Notes: generated by a model not told the origin, from the letters alone. A stretch of 46,035 bases of DNA from [Limnothrix rosea] IAM M-220 (GCF_001904615.1 NZ_MRBY01000031.1:1-46035), one strand, 5' to 3'; shown: positions 1 to 9,014, counted from the first letter of the stretch. Made by a program: numbers and translations.

Positions 1-455
1 TTCCTCTTTTCCTTGTCCTCTATTCGACCCTGTTCAACTTTTGTCCTGTACTTAGACCAGACTTACACCATGGAAAAAATCTGTCTCCATCGTTTCAGAT
101 AATTTGCAATCTATGCATATCAGAGTATTACTTTATTCTGAAACCGCATAACTTCTTGAAAAAAAGTAGCGAATAATACGAATTTTCCAAGTAAAGAGTG
201 TGATTCTGTTGCCAACTTCTGAAAGCAATTGAAAAAAAAATTTACTAAAACATACAAATTTTGGAAATAGTTCTGCCGACATTTGTTCATGTTAATGCGT
301 AAATTAATTAATCATTTACTTTCATGGCCACAAAGATTTTTAATTGTCTTCAATCCCTGAAAAAAAACAAACAATTAGACATATTGAATACAACAAAATC
401 TTTTTCTTGTGGTTAGGTCTTAAACATCAGAACAGTTCTTTTTGGAAAATAAAAA
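1..455. other. Non-coding region upstream of the nrtP remnant
   Basis: This AT-rich stretch has no credible ORF on either strand. It holds one recognisable regulatory motif, an NtcA-type box at 166-179 (listed separately). HIP1 octamers are absent. If transcription starts soon after the box, the leader before the nrtP start codon would be about 250 nt. I see no rho-independent terminator for a gene upstream of the window. Confidence 0.6.
166..179 (+). promoter_or_regulatory. Putative NtcA-binding box, GTA-N8-TAC
   Basis: The sequence GTAGCGAATAATAC fits the NtcA consensus GTA-N8-TAC exactly. NtcA is the cyanobacterial global nitrogen regulator and activates nitrate-assimilation genes when ammonium is scarce. 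A matching TAN3T -10 box about 22 bp downstream is not clear; the nearest candidate around 201-206 is weak. No perfect GTA-N8-TAC occurs between nrtP and narB, so this box may drive both genes. The placement fits the family; function is inferred. Confidence 0.5.
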
Positions 456-1371
456 ATGCTCGAAGCAATGTGGTCATTTAATGGGAGATATAAAATCCTT
501 CCTATGACGTGGTTTGCATTTTTTTTGACTTTCATGGTGTGGTTCAACTTTCCTCCCTTTGCCATCACCATCGGTCAAGAATTTGGCTTGACATGTCCTC
601 AGCTCGGTACAATTGGCCTTTGTAATGTTGCGTTGACCGTTTTTGTTCGCGCTATTATCGGCTCGCGTCATTATCGGCATGTTGCTTGATCAGTATGGTC
701 TGAGGCTGACCTACTCTATCCTGCCCATCGATGCATTGATGTCCTGTCTCATTTTTGCAACAGCGCAAAGCTTTAATCAGCTGGTGATTGGCCGTTTTTT
801 GGTGGGTCTTGTTGGTGCAGGATTTGTTGTCGGTATTCGGATGGTTGTGGAGTGGTTCCCTCCTCAGGATGTCGGTACTGCTCAAGGTATTTACGGTGAC
901 TGGGGTAATTTTGGTTCTGCATTTGCTGCGTTTACCATGGTGATCTTCGGTATTGCACTATTTTTGATACCTGGCGCATTCAGTTTCGGTGAGCCTGAGA
1001 CGTTTAAGCTTCTTTTCTTCCCTGCCTTTGATACTTCTATGTTTAACTGGCGTGCGGCGATCGCCGGTTCTGGTATTGTGGCAGCCCTCTGCGGTTGTCT
1101 TTACTCTGTGAGCGTTTCCGATACGCCTCCCGGAAAGGAATACAAGCGCCTCGAAAAAGCCCGTGGCATCGAGGTTTCAACCAAATGTGATTTTGGGTGC
1201 TTGGTGGCGAATGTTAATGCTACTTTCTTTCAGGTACTCGGTGTTGGTGGCTTAATCGTTGCATTCCTCTGTCTCTTTTCCTTGAAGGAGCCTAGGGGGG
1301 CCTTCGCAGAATTCCATGAAGGTGAGGATGAATTGTCCAATGTTCCTGTCGCAAATGAAGTGAGTTACTAA
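456..1371 (+). pseudogene. nrtP: Degraded nitrate/nitrite permease (NrtP-type MFS transporter)
   Basis: The N-terminal part (456-689) reads like NrtP, the single-polypeptide MFS nitrate/nitrite transporter of marine cyanobacteria (motifs WFAFFLTF, WFNFPPFA, QLGTIGLCNVALTV). At 647-678 a 16-bp unit is present twice in tandem with two mismatches, which shifts the frame; the first frame stops at 689. Removing one copy restores ...VRAIIGMLLDQYG. The second frame then continues with typical NrtP sequence (QSFNQLVIGRFL, GIRMVVEWFPPQDVGTA, SDTPPGKEY). After DFGCLVAN it jumps to the family's C-terminal VNATFFQVLG...KEPRGAFAEFHEGE, so roughly 240 residues with several membrane helices are missing. Intact NrtP is about 500 residues. 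With two independent lesions, transport activity is very unlikely. The adjacent intact narB supports the identification. Confidence 0.88.
647..678 (+). repeat. 16-bp tandem duplication that frameshifts nrtP
   Basis: Copies lie at 647-662 (TCGCGCTATTATCGGC) and 663-678 (TCGCGTCATTATCGGC). They differ by a CT/TC swap. Sixteen bases is 5 codons plus 1, so the duplication alone moves the reading frame. Deleting either copy joins the two NrtP-like frames without a break. Confidence 0.9.
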
Positions 1372-1706
1372 ACTTTGTTTGGGTATTTTTTAGGTGTTTT
1401 TATCTTCAAAAAAGCGATGCCAAAAAAAAGTTATATTTACCTTTGATTTTAGGTGAGAACGATGGTCTAAATAATCAAAAATTTTCTTTGTAAGGCGATC
1501 GCCTCCGTATAATTTAGAGTTGAAATACTCATAGTAATAGATACTCATTTAAGATAAAGAGTATGCCCTATGATGATAATAAAAGTTTAAGGAAGATCAA
1601 ATCCTAAAGACATTTGTTTGGTACATAGACTAATAGTAATGGGCGAGTTGATCGCAAACTTAATTACTTCAAAACTTTCTTTGATCTCTTAGTAGAGCTT
1701 CTAGCA
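1372..1706. other. Non-coding spacer between the nrtP remnant and narB
   Basis: This 335-bp AT-rich spacer has no ORF of note. It contains one HIP1 site (about 1493-1502) and a TATAAT hexamer at 1508-1513 that could be a -10 element for narB. I scanned every GTA in it and found no GTA-N8-TAC, so NtcA control of narB, if present, probably comes from the box upstream of nrtP or from a degenerate site. Confidence 0.45.
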
Positions 1707-3947
1707 ATGGATCAGCAAAAAACAAAAACCCTTTGTCCGTACTGTGGTGTTGGTTGTGGATTGGAGGTTTCTCCCGTTGATAAGCCCGGCCGTACTCCCC
1801 TAAAGGTAATGGGCGATCGCTCCCATCCTTCCAGCCTTGGTAAGGTTTGTGTCAAAGGTGCAACTATTGCTGAATCCCTTGATAAGGATCGTCTGCTTTA
1901 CCCGATGTATCGGCGATCGCTAGAGGATCCCTTTGAGCGAGTGAGCTGGGATACAGCCTTTAACCTCATTACAGACCGCATTCAAACAGTTAAAGCCCAG
2001 ATTGGTGTAGACGGCATTGCTATGTATGGTTCTGGTCAGTTACAGACCGAGGATTATTACACCGCACAAAAATTACTCAAGGGCTGCCTTGGTACAAACA
2101 ACTTTGATGCCAATTCACGACTTTGCATGTCCTCAGCCGTGGCTGGCTATATCCAAAGCTTCGGTGCCGATGGCCCCCCACCCTGTTACGAAGATTTAGA
2201 ATTGACAGATTGTGCTTTTATCATTGGTAGCAATACCGCAGACTGTCACCCCATTGTTTTTAATCGTTTAAATCAACATATTAAGCATTCCAGCGCGAAA
2301 TTAGTCGTTGTTGATCCCCGCCTCACAAAAACCGCCGAAGCTGCTGATTTACACCTTGCGATCAAGCCGGGCACGGACATCGATTTGCTTAATGGTATTG
2401 CCCACTTGCTTTTGAAATGGGAGCATATTGATACCTTTTTTATTGATGAATGTACACGTGACTTTTCGAAATTTGCCACTTTAGTCCAGAGCTATACGCC
2501 CGAAACGGTGGCGCGACGCTGCGGTATTCGCATTGATCATTTAGAAAAGGCGGCGAAATATTGGGCAAAAGCGAGTAGCGTTCTGTCCCTGTGGTCAATG
2601 GGGATTAACCAATCCTCGGAAGGGACGGCAAAGGTGCGCACCTTGATCAATTTGCACCTCATGACTGGGGAAATTGGGAAACCCGGCTCTGGGCCCTTCT
2701 CGTTAACAGGCCAGCCTAATGCCATGGGGGGACGGGAAGCGGGTGGCTTAGCTCATTTGTTGCCGGGCTATCGTCTGGTTAAAAATCCTGAACATCGTCA
2801 AACCTTGGAAAAGGCTTGGGGTTTACCGGAAAAGGCGATTTCGCCAGTGCCGGGTAGAGATGCTTGGTCGATGATTACGGGTCTAGAAACGGGAGATGTT
2901 GGTTTGCTGTGGGTCGTCGCCACAAATCCGGCGGTGAGTATGCCGGATCTTGAACGAACAAAGGCTGCTTTACGCAAGTCTGAATTTACGATTTGCCAAG
3001 ATGCTTACTACCCGACGGAAACGGCGGAGTATGCCCACTTACTTTTGCCAGCGCTGCAATGGGGCGAAAAAACGGGCACAATGACTAATTCTGAGCGGGT
3101 GGTTACTTATTGTCCGCAGTTTCGCGATCGCCCTGGTGAGGCGTGGGCGGACTGGGAAATTTTTGCGGAGGTGGGTCGCCGTTTGGGCTATCGGAAGCAG
3201 TTTCAAGCGGTTTCTTCAGCGGAGGTTTATGGTGAGTTTATTCGGCTCACGGGCGATCGCCCCTGTGACATGACGGCCCTAAGCCACGAATATTTAGCGA
3301 CACAAGGCCCGACCCAATGGCCTTTCCCCAAGGCGGAGTTGGAGGAGACTGACAAGGAAAAAGAAAAAGATAATCGCGGTTTACTGAAGAAAATTTTGGG
3401 TCAAGATGCGCCCCTTAAAGGGAAGCGTTTGTATGAAGATGGTCGTTTCCATACGCCTGATGGACGGGCGAGATTTGCAGCCTATCATTCCCGTGGTTTA
3501 GCCGAGCCGCCGGATACGGATTTTCCTTTTGTGCTAACGATTGGTCGTCTCTATGGCCATTGGCATACCATGACCCGCACGGGCAGAATTCCCAAAATCC
3601 AAAAAATGCACCCAGCGCCTTTCCTCGAAATTCACCCTAGGGATGCCCAACGCATCGGTATTCAAGATGGGGATTTGCTAGAGGTGCGATCGCGGCGAGG
3701 TTCAGCGAAGTTTCCGGCGCTCGTTACGAAAAATATTACTCCGGGCACTGTCTTTGCACCCATGCATTGGGGCGCACTTTGGGGTGAGGATACGGAAGCG
3801 AATGTTTTGACCCACCCGGAAGCTTGTCCGGTTTCTCTCCAACCAGAGCTGAAAGCTTGTGCGGTGCAGGTCTCTAAGGTGCGATCGCCATTAACGAAGT
3901 CCACGGAAAACCAACAGACACCGACGGAAGTGCTCCAAGGCGTTTAG
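1707..3947 (+). CDS. narB: Ferredoxin-dependent assimilatory nitrate reductase
   Basis: NarB reduces nitrate to nitrite in the cytoplasm using reduced ferredoxin, a [4Fe-4S] cluster and a bis-MGD molybdenum cofactor. The N-terminus has the cluster-binding cysteines at 10, 13 and 17 (CPYCGVGCG) and 48 (GKVCVKG). The likely Mo-ligating Cys140 lies in [12 protein letters not shown]-binding and C-terminal molybdopterin dinucleotide-binding segments follow, e.g. [39 protein letters not shown] and MHWGALWGE. At 746 residues it is full length. It lies behind the broken nrtP in the order seen in Synechococcus sp. PCC 7002-type genomes. No nirA is visible here, so nitrite reductase must be encoded elsewhere. 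The TAG stop falls inside the first unit of a 17-bp tandem repeat. Confidence 0.96.
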   Translation: MDQQKTKTLCPYCGVGCGLEVSPVDKPGRTPLKVMGDRSHPSSLGKVCVKGATIAESLDKDRLLYPMYRRSLEDPFERVSWDTAFNLITDRIQTVKAQIGVDGIAMYGSGQLQTEDYYTAQKLLKGCLGTNNFDANSRLCMSSAVAGYIQSFGADGPPPCYEDLELTDCAFIIGSNTADCHPIVFNRLNQHIKHSSAKLVVVDPRLTKTAEAADLHLAIKPGTDIDLLNGIAHLLLKWEHIDTFFIDECTRDFSKFATLVQSYTPETVARRCGIRIDHLEKAAKYWAKASSVLSLWSMGINQSSEGTAKVRTLINLHLMTGEIGKPGSGPFSLTGQPNAMGGREAGGLAHLLPGYRLVKNPEHRQTLEKAWGLPEKAISPVPGRDAWSMITGLETGDVGLLWVVATNPAVSMPDLERTKAALRKSEFTICQDAYYPTETAEYAHLLLPALQWGEKTGTMTNSERVVTYCPQFRDRPGEAWADWEIFAEVGRRLGYRKQFQAVSSAEVYGEFIRLTGDRPCDMTALSHEYLATQGPTQWPFPKAELEETDKEKEKDNRGLLKKILGQDAPLKGKRLYEDGRFHTPDGRARFAAYHSRGLAEPPDTDFPFVLTIGRLYGHWHTMTRTGRIPKIQKMHPAPFLEIHPRDAQRIGIQDGDLLEVRSRRGSAKFPALVTKNITPGTVFAPMHWGALWGEDTEANVLTHPEACPVSLQPELKACAVQVSKVRSPLTKSTENQQTPTEVLQGV

Positions 3948-3994
3948 GTGGCATCAATTTTTAGGTGGCATCAATTTTTAGGTGGCATCAATTT
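3944..3994. repeat. Three perfect 17-bp tandem repeats at the 3' ends of two convergent genes
   Basis: The unit TTAGGTGGCATCAATTT occurs at 3944-3960, 3961-3977 and 3978-3994 without a mismatch. The first copy contains the narB stop codon (3945-3947). The third contains the stop of the convergent minus-strand gene (3988-3990). The intergenic space is therefore made almost entirely of the repeat, consistent with recent replication slippage. Confidence 0.95.
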
Positions 3995-6147
3995 ACTGTG
4001 TCGATCATTCGCTCTTGGGTGCTTTGCAATAGGGGCATTAAGGGGCCGATTTGCTCGTTGCCATTCACGCTGAGATCGCTGTGACATAGATAAATTTTGT
4101 CGCCACAACGCCCCACCAAATCTTGCACAATATGCTGGAGTCTTTGTTGATTTTGGCGGGTTTCTGCTGCCATGGACCAGGGTTCTCCATCCCAATCCCT
4201 TTGAAAGACCCCATAGCCAAAGAGTGTGGCAGCCCCCCCTTGTTCCCAGAGTCTTGAGCCGGCATCCAGCCAAAATTGATAACGGTGGTGGAGTTTTGCA
4301 GCGCGATATTGAAAGATTGTCGCGAGGGTCACGGTGGGTTTTTGAGCTCGGTTAAAGGTAAATTGTGGGCGGGGATTGGTGGAAATTAAATCCCGTTGGA
4401 GCAGTGCAATGAGTTCTGGTAAACGCGATGCTGGAGAAATTTGGGTCCCGTCGTGTGTCTGTAAGCGGCGATCGCCGGCGTAGAAATGCTGACAAGTTTC
4501 GGTAAGTTCCCGGAGTGTGGCCAGTTGCTCATAGCTGAGGGACAAATTGTTCAAGAAAAAATAGCGAATTGCTTCGTCTAAGGTCGTTAAAACACCGAGG
4601 GGAGAAGGATCGAGTTGTGATTTTTGCCCATTGAGCCATTGGCGAATGTCTTCATAGGCTGTGGTGACCTGATATCCGAGGCGATCGCCCCGTGGCATAG
4701 TGTTTGCGGGTAAAAGTTGGGGATTGTCAGGGTCCGGCTGATAGCAATAGTCCACCAATAATCCCGCCCGCACGGGGTCAATGCGATATTCTCCCGCCAC
4801 CGTTTGCGAAAGCATAATTAACAATTCCGCTACTTCGCTGGTTTGAATTAGTCGGCCGCAGTGGGGATAAAGTAATGCGAGCAGAGTAATCGGCGATCGC
4901 CCCCAAGGAGAACTATAAATTGGTCGCTGTTCACTGAGGGGTTCAACAGCAATACCAGATGCACCGAGGCTCCGCATCAAGGTATAACGGGCAACCTCAT
5001 CGAGACCGGGCGCGATAATGGCAATATCTTCTGGCTGTACCCATTCGTCTTTAATCAAGCGCTGAATTTCAATGATCACTTTTTCTAAAAGGCTGGCACG
5101 GGAAAGACTTTGGATGGACTGAATGGTGGTGGGGAGGCTGTTGCTAAATTGCGGTTGTGTTAATTGCTCTGCCAAAATTTCGCCTAGGGTTGTCGCCAAA
5201 CCACCAGTGGTTTCTAGTTCAAGCTGTTGGCATTTTGTCGCTAATGTCCCTAGATAATTCGGATCAGCATTGAGCCCCAAACGCGTATGCCCGTCGGGGT
5301 TGGCCGTAAACATGGCGGGTAAATGGGCATCGAGAAATAACTCACATAAATCCTTGGCGATCGCCGGATAATCATGGACATCATCCGCCCAAATCGAATC
5401 AAAGTGTTGAAACAGATGCTTTTGGTAGCCAGCGTTTGGCAACAAATAACGCCAATAAAGCTCATAAATAATGCCATAGGTGAGAAAGCCCCGCTCTAAA
5501 CACCAATGACGCCAAGCCAATAAAAGTTCCGTCGCCTCTTCCGTCAGCGTGGCCAATAGATCATCCTGACCATAGATAATCGTGCCGCTGAGCAATGATA
5601 ATTGACCCCCCGTTAAACGTGTCCCAATGTCTTCCGGTGCAACACCTGCCGCCCCCGCTAATTGCAATAAATCTAATAAACGCCGAATTAAACGAGACAG
5701 CGATCGCCCACTGAGACCCAGCTCCCAACTTTCGAGCGTTGCAGCCCACAGTTCTGTCGCATATTTTTGTTCTAGCTCCGGACGCAGGCGTAATGGAAAC
5801 TCGGACCGGAGATTGAGGACATCACAAACGAGTGGAAAAAATAACACCACTTCATCCGCCATAAAACCAAGGGGCGTTTTACTCACAAAATTCCCTGTAC
5901 CCTGCAAAGCCTCTTGAATTGCATCGGCTAATTCTCGCTGATTGCGATTATTTGCAGCCAGCACCAACATGGATTGTTGCGCCGATTGTGGCGCTTGAAA
6001 TACAACCGGTGTTTGACCTAAAACCCGGCGATCGCCCCGGGCTGCGTGATGTCGCTGGATCTGCTGAACCAGATATGTCGTTTTACCACTGCAAGACTTG
6101 CCGCTCAACCAAAGCTGTTGCCCCTGTGAATCCTGTAACTTTGCCAT
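3988..6147 (-). CDS. UvrD/AddB-like P-loop ATPase, helicase-related, unknown role
   Basis: A 719-residue protein with a Walker A motif close to the N-terminus (SGKSCSGKTTYL, about residues 16-27). A possible helicase motif II (FDSIWADDVHDYP) is followed by a stretch (MFTANPDGHTRLGLNADP) resembling motif III of superfamily I helicases. Farther on, EDIAIIAPGLDEVARYTL resembles the motif IV region of UvrD/AddB proteins. I infer a DNA-repair or recombination ATPase. I see neither a clear C-terminal helicase motif VI nor a nuclease motif, so catalytic competence is open. It is convergent with narB and divergent from pcxA. The ATG start immediately precedes the Walker region, leaving little room for a different start. 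Confidence 0.7.
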   Translation of the reverse strand: MAKLQDSQGQQLWLSGKSCSGKTTYLVQQIQRHHAARGDRRVLGQTPVVFQAPQSAQQSMLVLAANNRNQRELADAIQEALQGTGNFVSKTPLGFMADEVVLFFPLVCDVLNLRSEFPLRLRPELEQKYATELWAATLESWELGLSGRSLSRLIRRLLDLLQLAGAAGVAPEDIGTRLTGGQLSLLSGTIIYGQDDLLATLTEEATELLLAWRHWCLERGFLTYGIIYELYWRYLLPNAGYQKHLFQHFDSIWADDVHDYPAIAKDLCELFLDAHLPAMFTANPDGHTRLGLNADPNYLGTLATKCQQLELETTGGLATTLGEILAEQLTQPQFSNSLPTTIQSIQSLSRASLLEKVIIEIQRLIKDEWVQPEDIAIIAPGLDEVARYTLMRSLGASGIAVEPLSEQRPIYSSPWGRSPITLLALLYPHCGRLIQTSEVAELLIMLSQTVAGEYRIDPVRAGLLVDYCYQPDPDNPQLLPANTMPRGDRLGYQVTTAYEDIRQWLNGQKSQLDPSPLGVLTTLDEAIRYFFLNNLSLSYEQLATLRELTETCQHFYAGDRRLQTHDGTQISPASRLPELIALLQRDLISTNPRPQFTFNRAQKPTVTLATIFQYRAAKLHHRYQFWLDAGSRLWEQGGAATLFGYGVFQRDWDGEPWSMAAETRQNQQRLQHIVQDLVGRCGDKIYLCHSDLSVNGNEQIGPLMPLLQSTQERMIDTVN

Positions 6148-6258
6148 AACAACGACGATGAAAAACTAAATTGTGACTGCTCAACTCAAACCATTGCCAA
6201 CAAAACAAATCGCTACAATAATGAACCAATATTGCCTAGGCTCCACTGATGGTATCCC

Positions 6259-7566
6259 ATGAAATTTAATGACCTTGTCAACAAAGCCCGCAACTGGTTT
6301 TATGACACACCAGACCGCGCTTTAGAGCAAGCATATCGCGCTGCCCTTACCATCAAGGCAATGGAAGACGAACACTTTGGCGGTAAACCCGTTGCCAGCC
6401 GTAATGCTGAGTATAGCGATAGTGTCATTGATTATTTCCAAGGGGAAGTGCGCAAACAGCTCAAAATTGCCCAGGTACGTCTACGGGAATTTCGGTCATT
6501 TAAAACAGTCATAGCTGTTTCTGAAGAAACCATTAATCGCAAATCGAGCAATTCTTTCTATCCCGATGCCGCCGAAAAAGAAACAATCATTATCGAGAAA
6601 TTACGGTTTATCGACGAAATTACAGCACATTACGGTCGCCCTCTGTCGAAACAGTCTGTTGCTTTAATCAAAGTCGATCGCCCATCAACAGCTCCTTTAG
6701 AAAATGGCGAATTATCTAATCCCGATGCACCCCGGCCACGCCGCAAAGCCGACACCGCGATGAATAAAACGGGGTTAGTACCGCGCTCGATCCTAAGCAC
6801 CTTTAGTCGCATTCAGCAGGAAATTGACCCAAAATCCCAAGCAGCAGAAGAAGAAGTCGTTACAAAGTTTCGGCGATCGCGCAACAAAACAGCCGTATCA
6901 ATTAAGTTTTTGTTGATGCTCGTGATCATTCCGCTGCTGGTACACCAACTTTCAAAAATCGCCATTACGCCCTTCGTGGAAGAACATTTTTTTACCGAAG
7001 CGAGTCCTGCTCTATTTGCCAACAACGACCTTGAAGACGAGGCATTTGCAGAGCTAGAACATTATCGTGCCAGCTTAGAAATGCGTCGCATTGTTGGTTT
7101 TGCCCCTGCCCTAGACGAAGCAGAAATGCAGGACAAAATTCGGGAAAGAGCCACAGAAATTGCCCTTGAATATCGCGATCGCAGCTATAACGCCTATGAA
7201 AATATTTTTGCGGACATTTGTTCCTTTTTTGCGTTTGTGGTGGTTCTTCTTGCTAGCAAACGGGAAATTGCTGTGCTCAAAAGTTTTCTAGACGAAGTGG
7301 TATACGGGCTGAGTGATTCGGCAAAAGCTTTTTTGATTATTCTGTTTACCGATATTTTTGTCGGTTACCACTCGCCCCACGGCTGGGAAATTGTCCTAGA
7401 AAGCGTCGCCAAGCATTTTGGTCTTGCCGAAAGCCGCGATTTTAATTTTCTGTTTATCGCCACCTTCCCCGTCATTCTCGACACGGTACTGAAATATTCG
7501 ATTTTCCGTTATCTCAACCGTATTTCCCCCTCTGCTGTGGCCACCTACCGCAACATGAACGAATAA
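6259..7566 (+). CDS. pcxA: Proton extrusion protein PxcA/PcxA (CemA family)
   Basis: PcxA is a membrane protein needed for light-induced proton extrusion in cyanobacteria and is related to chloroplast CemA. The 435-residue product has a soluble N-terminal half (residues 1-205) with the typical start KFNDLVNKARNWFYDTPDRA. A CemA-type membrane domain follows, with helices near 215-235 (IKFLLMLVIIPLLVHQL), 315-335 (ICSFFAFVVVLLAS), 355-375 (AKAFLIILFTDIFVGYHSPHG) and 395-420 (FLFIATFPVILDTVLKYSIF). Length matches the cyanobacterial family. It is divergent from the helicase-like gene, so the 110-bp gap at 6148-6258 should hold both promoters. Confidence 0.93.
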   Translation: MKFNDLVNKARNWFYDTPDRALEQAYRAALTIKAMEDEHFGGKPVASRNAEYSDSVIDYFQGEVRKQLKIAQVRLREFRSFKTVIAVSEETINRKSSNSFYPDAAEKETIIIEKLRFIDEITAHYGRPLSKQSVALIKVDRPSTAPLENGELSNPDAPRPRRKADTAMNKTGLVPRSILSTFSRIQQEIDPKSQAAEEEVVTKFRRSRNKTAVSIKFLLMLVIIPLLVHQLSKIAITPFVEEHFFTEASPALFANNDLEDEAFAELEHYRASLEMRRIVGFAPALDEAEMQDKIRERATEIALEYRDRSYNAYENIFADICSFFAFVVVLLASKREIAVLKSFLDEVVYGLSDSAKAFLIILFTDIFVGYHSPHGWEIVLESVAKHFGLAESRDFNFLFIATFPVILDTVLKYSIFRYLNRISPSAVATYRNMNE

Positions 7567-7580
7567 GCCAATAAAGTAGA

Positions 7581-7604
7581 GTGTGTTAGCGAAGCGTAAC
7601 GCAC
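7581..7604. repeat. Palindromic intergenic element of the GTGCGTTACGC...GCAC type
   Basis: An 8-bp stem (GTGTGTTA with TAACGCAC, one G-T pair) encloses the loop GCGAAGCG. Elements of this form are common between genes in many cyanobacteria. It sits between the convergent ends of pcxA and arsC and could act as a two-way terminator or a REP-like element. Confidence 0.6.
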
Positions 7605-7611
7605 ATCAACA

Positions 7612-8013
7612 CTAAATCTCTCCAAGTTTCCCTATTAAACTTGATACTCGCCCTTTAATTTGGTCGCGAACTCGGTGAAAGATTTCAATCGACTTACCAT
7701 CGGGATCTTCTAAATCCCAATCTTCAAAAACTTCGCGAGTAACCCATGCTTCGGGAAGGCTCACACCGCAGCCACACATGGAAATTACGGCATCAAAATC
7801 TTCAGCCTGAAAATCACTCAACGCATCAGAAGTTTGTGTTTTTACATCAATGCCAATTTCTGCCATCACTTCAATGGCCGTGGGATGAACGCGGCTGGCT
7901 TCTAAACCCGATGACACAACCTCAATTTTTCCAGCTCCTAGAGTTTTCGCAAAACCTTCCGCCATCTGGGAGCGACAGGAATTGCGACGGCAGACAAACA
8001 TTACTTTTTTCAT
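7612..8013 (-). CDS. arsC: Arsenate reductase, LMW-phosphatase fold (cyanobacterial ArsC)
   Basis: This enzyme reduces arsenate to arsenite. The 133-residue protein starts with the phosphatase-loop signature VCRRNSCRSQMAEG (C-X5-R), giving nucleophilic Cys8. Cys80 and Cys82 in SMCGCGVSLP complete the three-cysteine relay. These positions match Synechocystis ArsC, which has a low-molecular-weight phosphatase fold but uses glutathione and glutaredoxin. Aspartate in EDPDGKS is the likely general acid. It lies 92 bp downstream of arsR on the same strand, so arsenic-dependent derepression is likely. No arsenite efflux gene is present here. Confidence 0.93.
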   Translation of the reverse strand: MKKVMFVCRRNSCRSQMAEGFAKTLGAGKIEVVSSGLEASRVHPTAIEVMAEIGIDVKTQTSDALSDFQAEDFDAVISMCGCGVSLPEAWVTREVFEDWDLEDPDGKSIEIFHRVRDQIKGRVSSLIGKLGEI

Positions 8014-8105
8014 GATTTTTCTGGCGCTGAACCTTGAAATTCACGACCCAAGATTGCCATAACGATTTTTCTGAATTTAATAATTGACGAGAAATCTGAA
8101 ACCAT

Positions 8106-8423
8106 TTACTCACAGCAAGGCTTCGCCGGATTGAACTGACTCTTTTTATACCCAGCCAGATAAGACTCCAACTCCGCAAATTGCGACACATTCAGGCGGT
8201 AGTACATCCAACGCCCCTGTTGGCGAGCGATCACCAAATTCGCGTCCTTCAGGTTTTTTAGGTGAAAAGATAATTTCGATTGGCTCGTGTCCAGCTCGTC
8301 ACATAGCTCACACACACACAATTCCTGCGATCGCAGTAGCTCGACAATGCGGATACGTAACGGATCCGATAAAGCACGAAACCCTTGCCAAACTTCAACA
8401 GGACTTTGAACAGATGAGGACAT
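8106..8423 (-). CDS. arsR: ArsR/SmtB-family metalloregulatory repressor
   Basis: A 105-residue winged-helix protein. The DNA-recognition helix is visible around DTSQSKLSFHLKNLKDANLV. The metal-binding ELCVCELCDEL sequence at about residues 34-44 is the classic ArsR Cys-x-Cys-x2-Cys site, and a Cys-Cys pair sits at the C-terminus (KPCCE). I chose the ATG at 8423 rather than the upstream in-frame TTG at 8429. It directly precedes arsC on the same strand. Sensing of As(III) or Sb(III) is inferred from the cysteine motif and the neighbour. Confidence 0.92.
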   Translation of the reverse strand: MSSSVQSPVEVWQGFRALSDPLRIRIVELLRSQELCVCELCDELDTSQSKLSFHLKNLKDANLVIARQQGRWMYYRLNVSQFAELESYLAGYKKSQFNPAKPCCE

Positions 8424-8490
8424 AATCAAACAATGAAAAAGGATCGTCGGTAAATCACAAAAACTTGAGTAACGCAGATAAATTCACACC

Positions 8491-8506
8491 ATTAATATGT
8501 ATGAAT
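8491..8506. promoter_or_regulatory. AT-rich imperfect dyad upstream of arsR, possible operator
   Basis: ATTAATATGTATGAAT is an imperfect inverted repeat about 70 bp upstream of the arsR start. ArsR/SmtB proteins bind short AT-rich dyads of this general kind, often near their own promoter. The match is weak and the call rests largely on position. Confidence 0.25.
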
Positions 8507-8585
8507 AATGAGCTAACGCCTCCCATGACGAAAAGCTGGTTTACACGATCAAGGGAGGCGATCGCCCAATGAACCCAATGTGAAA

Positions 8586-9014
8586 TTAATCTTCGCCGGG
8601 TTCTAAGACCTGAACATCAACCACCCGAACATCAGCCGGTTTAGCCTCCACCTCAACAGCATCAACCGCAGAAATATCCACCGTACCAGCAGGAGTTTGC
8701 CGTTGAAAGGCCTTATCCACCACTTGGACAACTTCACCACAATTAGGACAGCGGGCAATAGAGTTATTTAAACCCGTAAAAGTTTGACTACAAACTGGAC
8801 AATCATCCTCAATAATGTTGCGTTTGAGCCACCATTGAAAACCCAAAACCCCAAGAATAATCGTCACTGGAATCAATAAAATTAAAATGATAAAGCCATT
8901 GACGATCCAGCCTAGTCCCACCGACGTCAACAGCGCCGCTATCAGGATAAAGGTCAAAAAACAACCCAAGCCGGAAGAATTGAATTGAATATTACGAGAA
9001 GAAGGATCGTTCAC
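8586..9014 (-). CDS. Membrane protein with C-terminal zinc ribbon, unknown function
   Basis: A 142-residue protein with two closely spaced hydrophobic helices at about residues 17-58 (CFLTFILIAALLTSVGLGW and FIILILLIPVTIILGVLG). A four-cysteine zinc ribbon follows (CPVC at about 73 and CPNCG at about 90), then an acidic, Val-rich tail. Translation probably starts at GTG 9014; no better start is nearby. It is divergent from hemE and separated from arsR by 160 bp. I do not recognise a named family. The layout suggests a membrane-anchored small metal-binding protein. Confidence 0.7.
   Translation of the reverse strand: MNDPSSRNIQFNSSGLGCFLTFILIAALLTSVGLGWIVNGFIILILLIPVTIILGVLGFQWWLKRNIIEDDCPVCSQTFTGLNNSIARCPNCGEVVQVVDKAFQRQTPAGTVDISAVDAVEVEAKPADVRVVDVQVLEPGED

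Noticed and set aside
1489-1513. Possible NtcA site before narB near the TATAAT hexamer
   Set aside because: GTA is present at 1489 but the expected TAC eight bases later is GCC; other GTA triplets in the spacer also fail.
3944-3994. CRISPR-like array at the 17-bp repeats
   Set aside because: The units are contiguous with no spacers and too short for CRISPR repeats.
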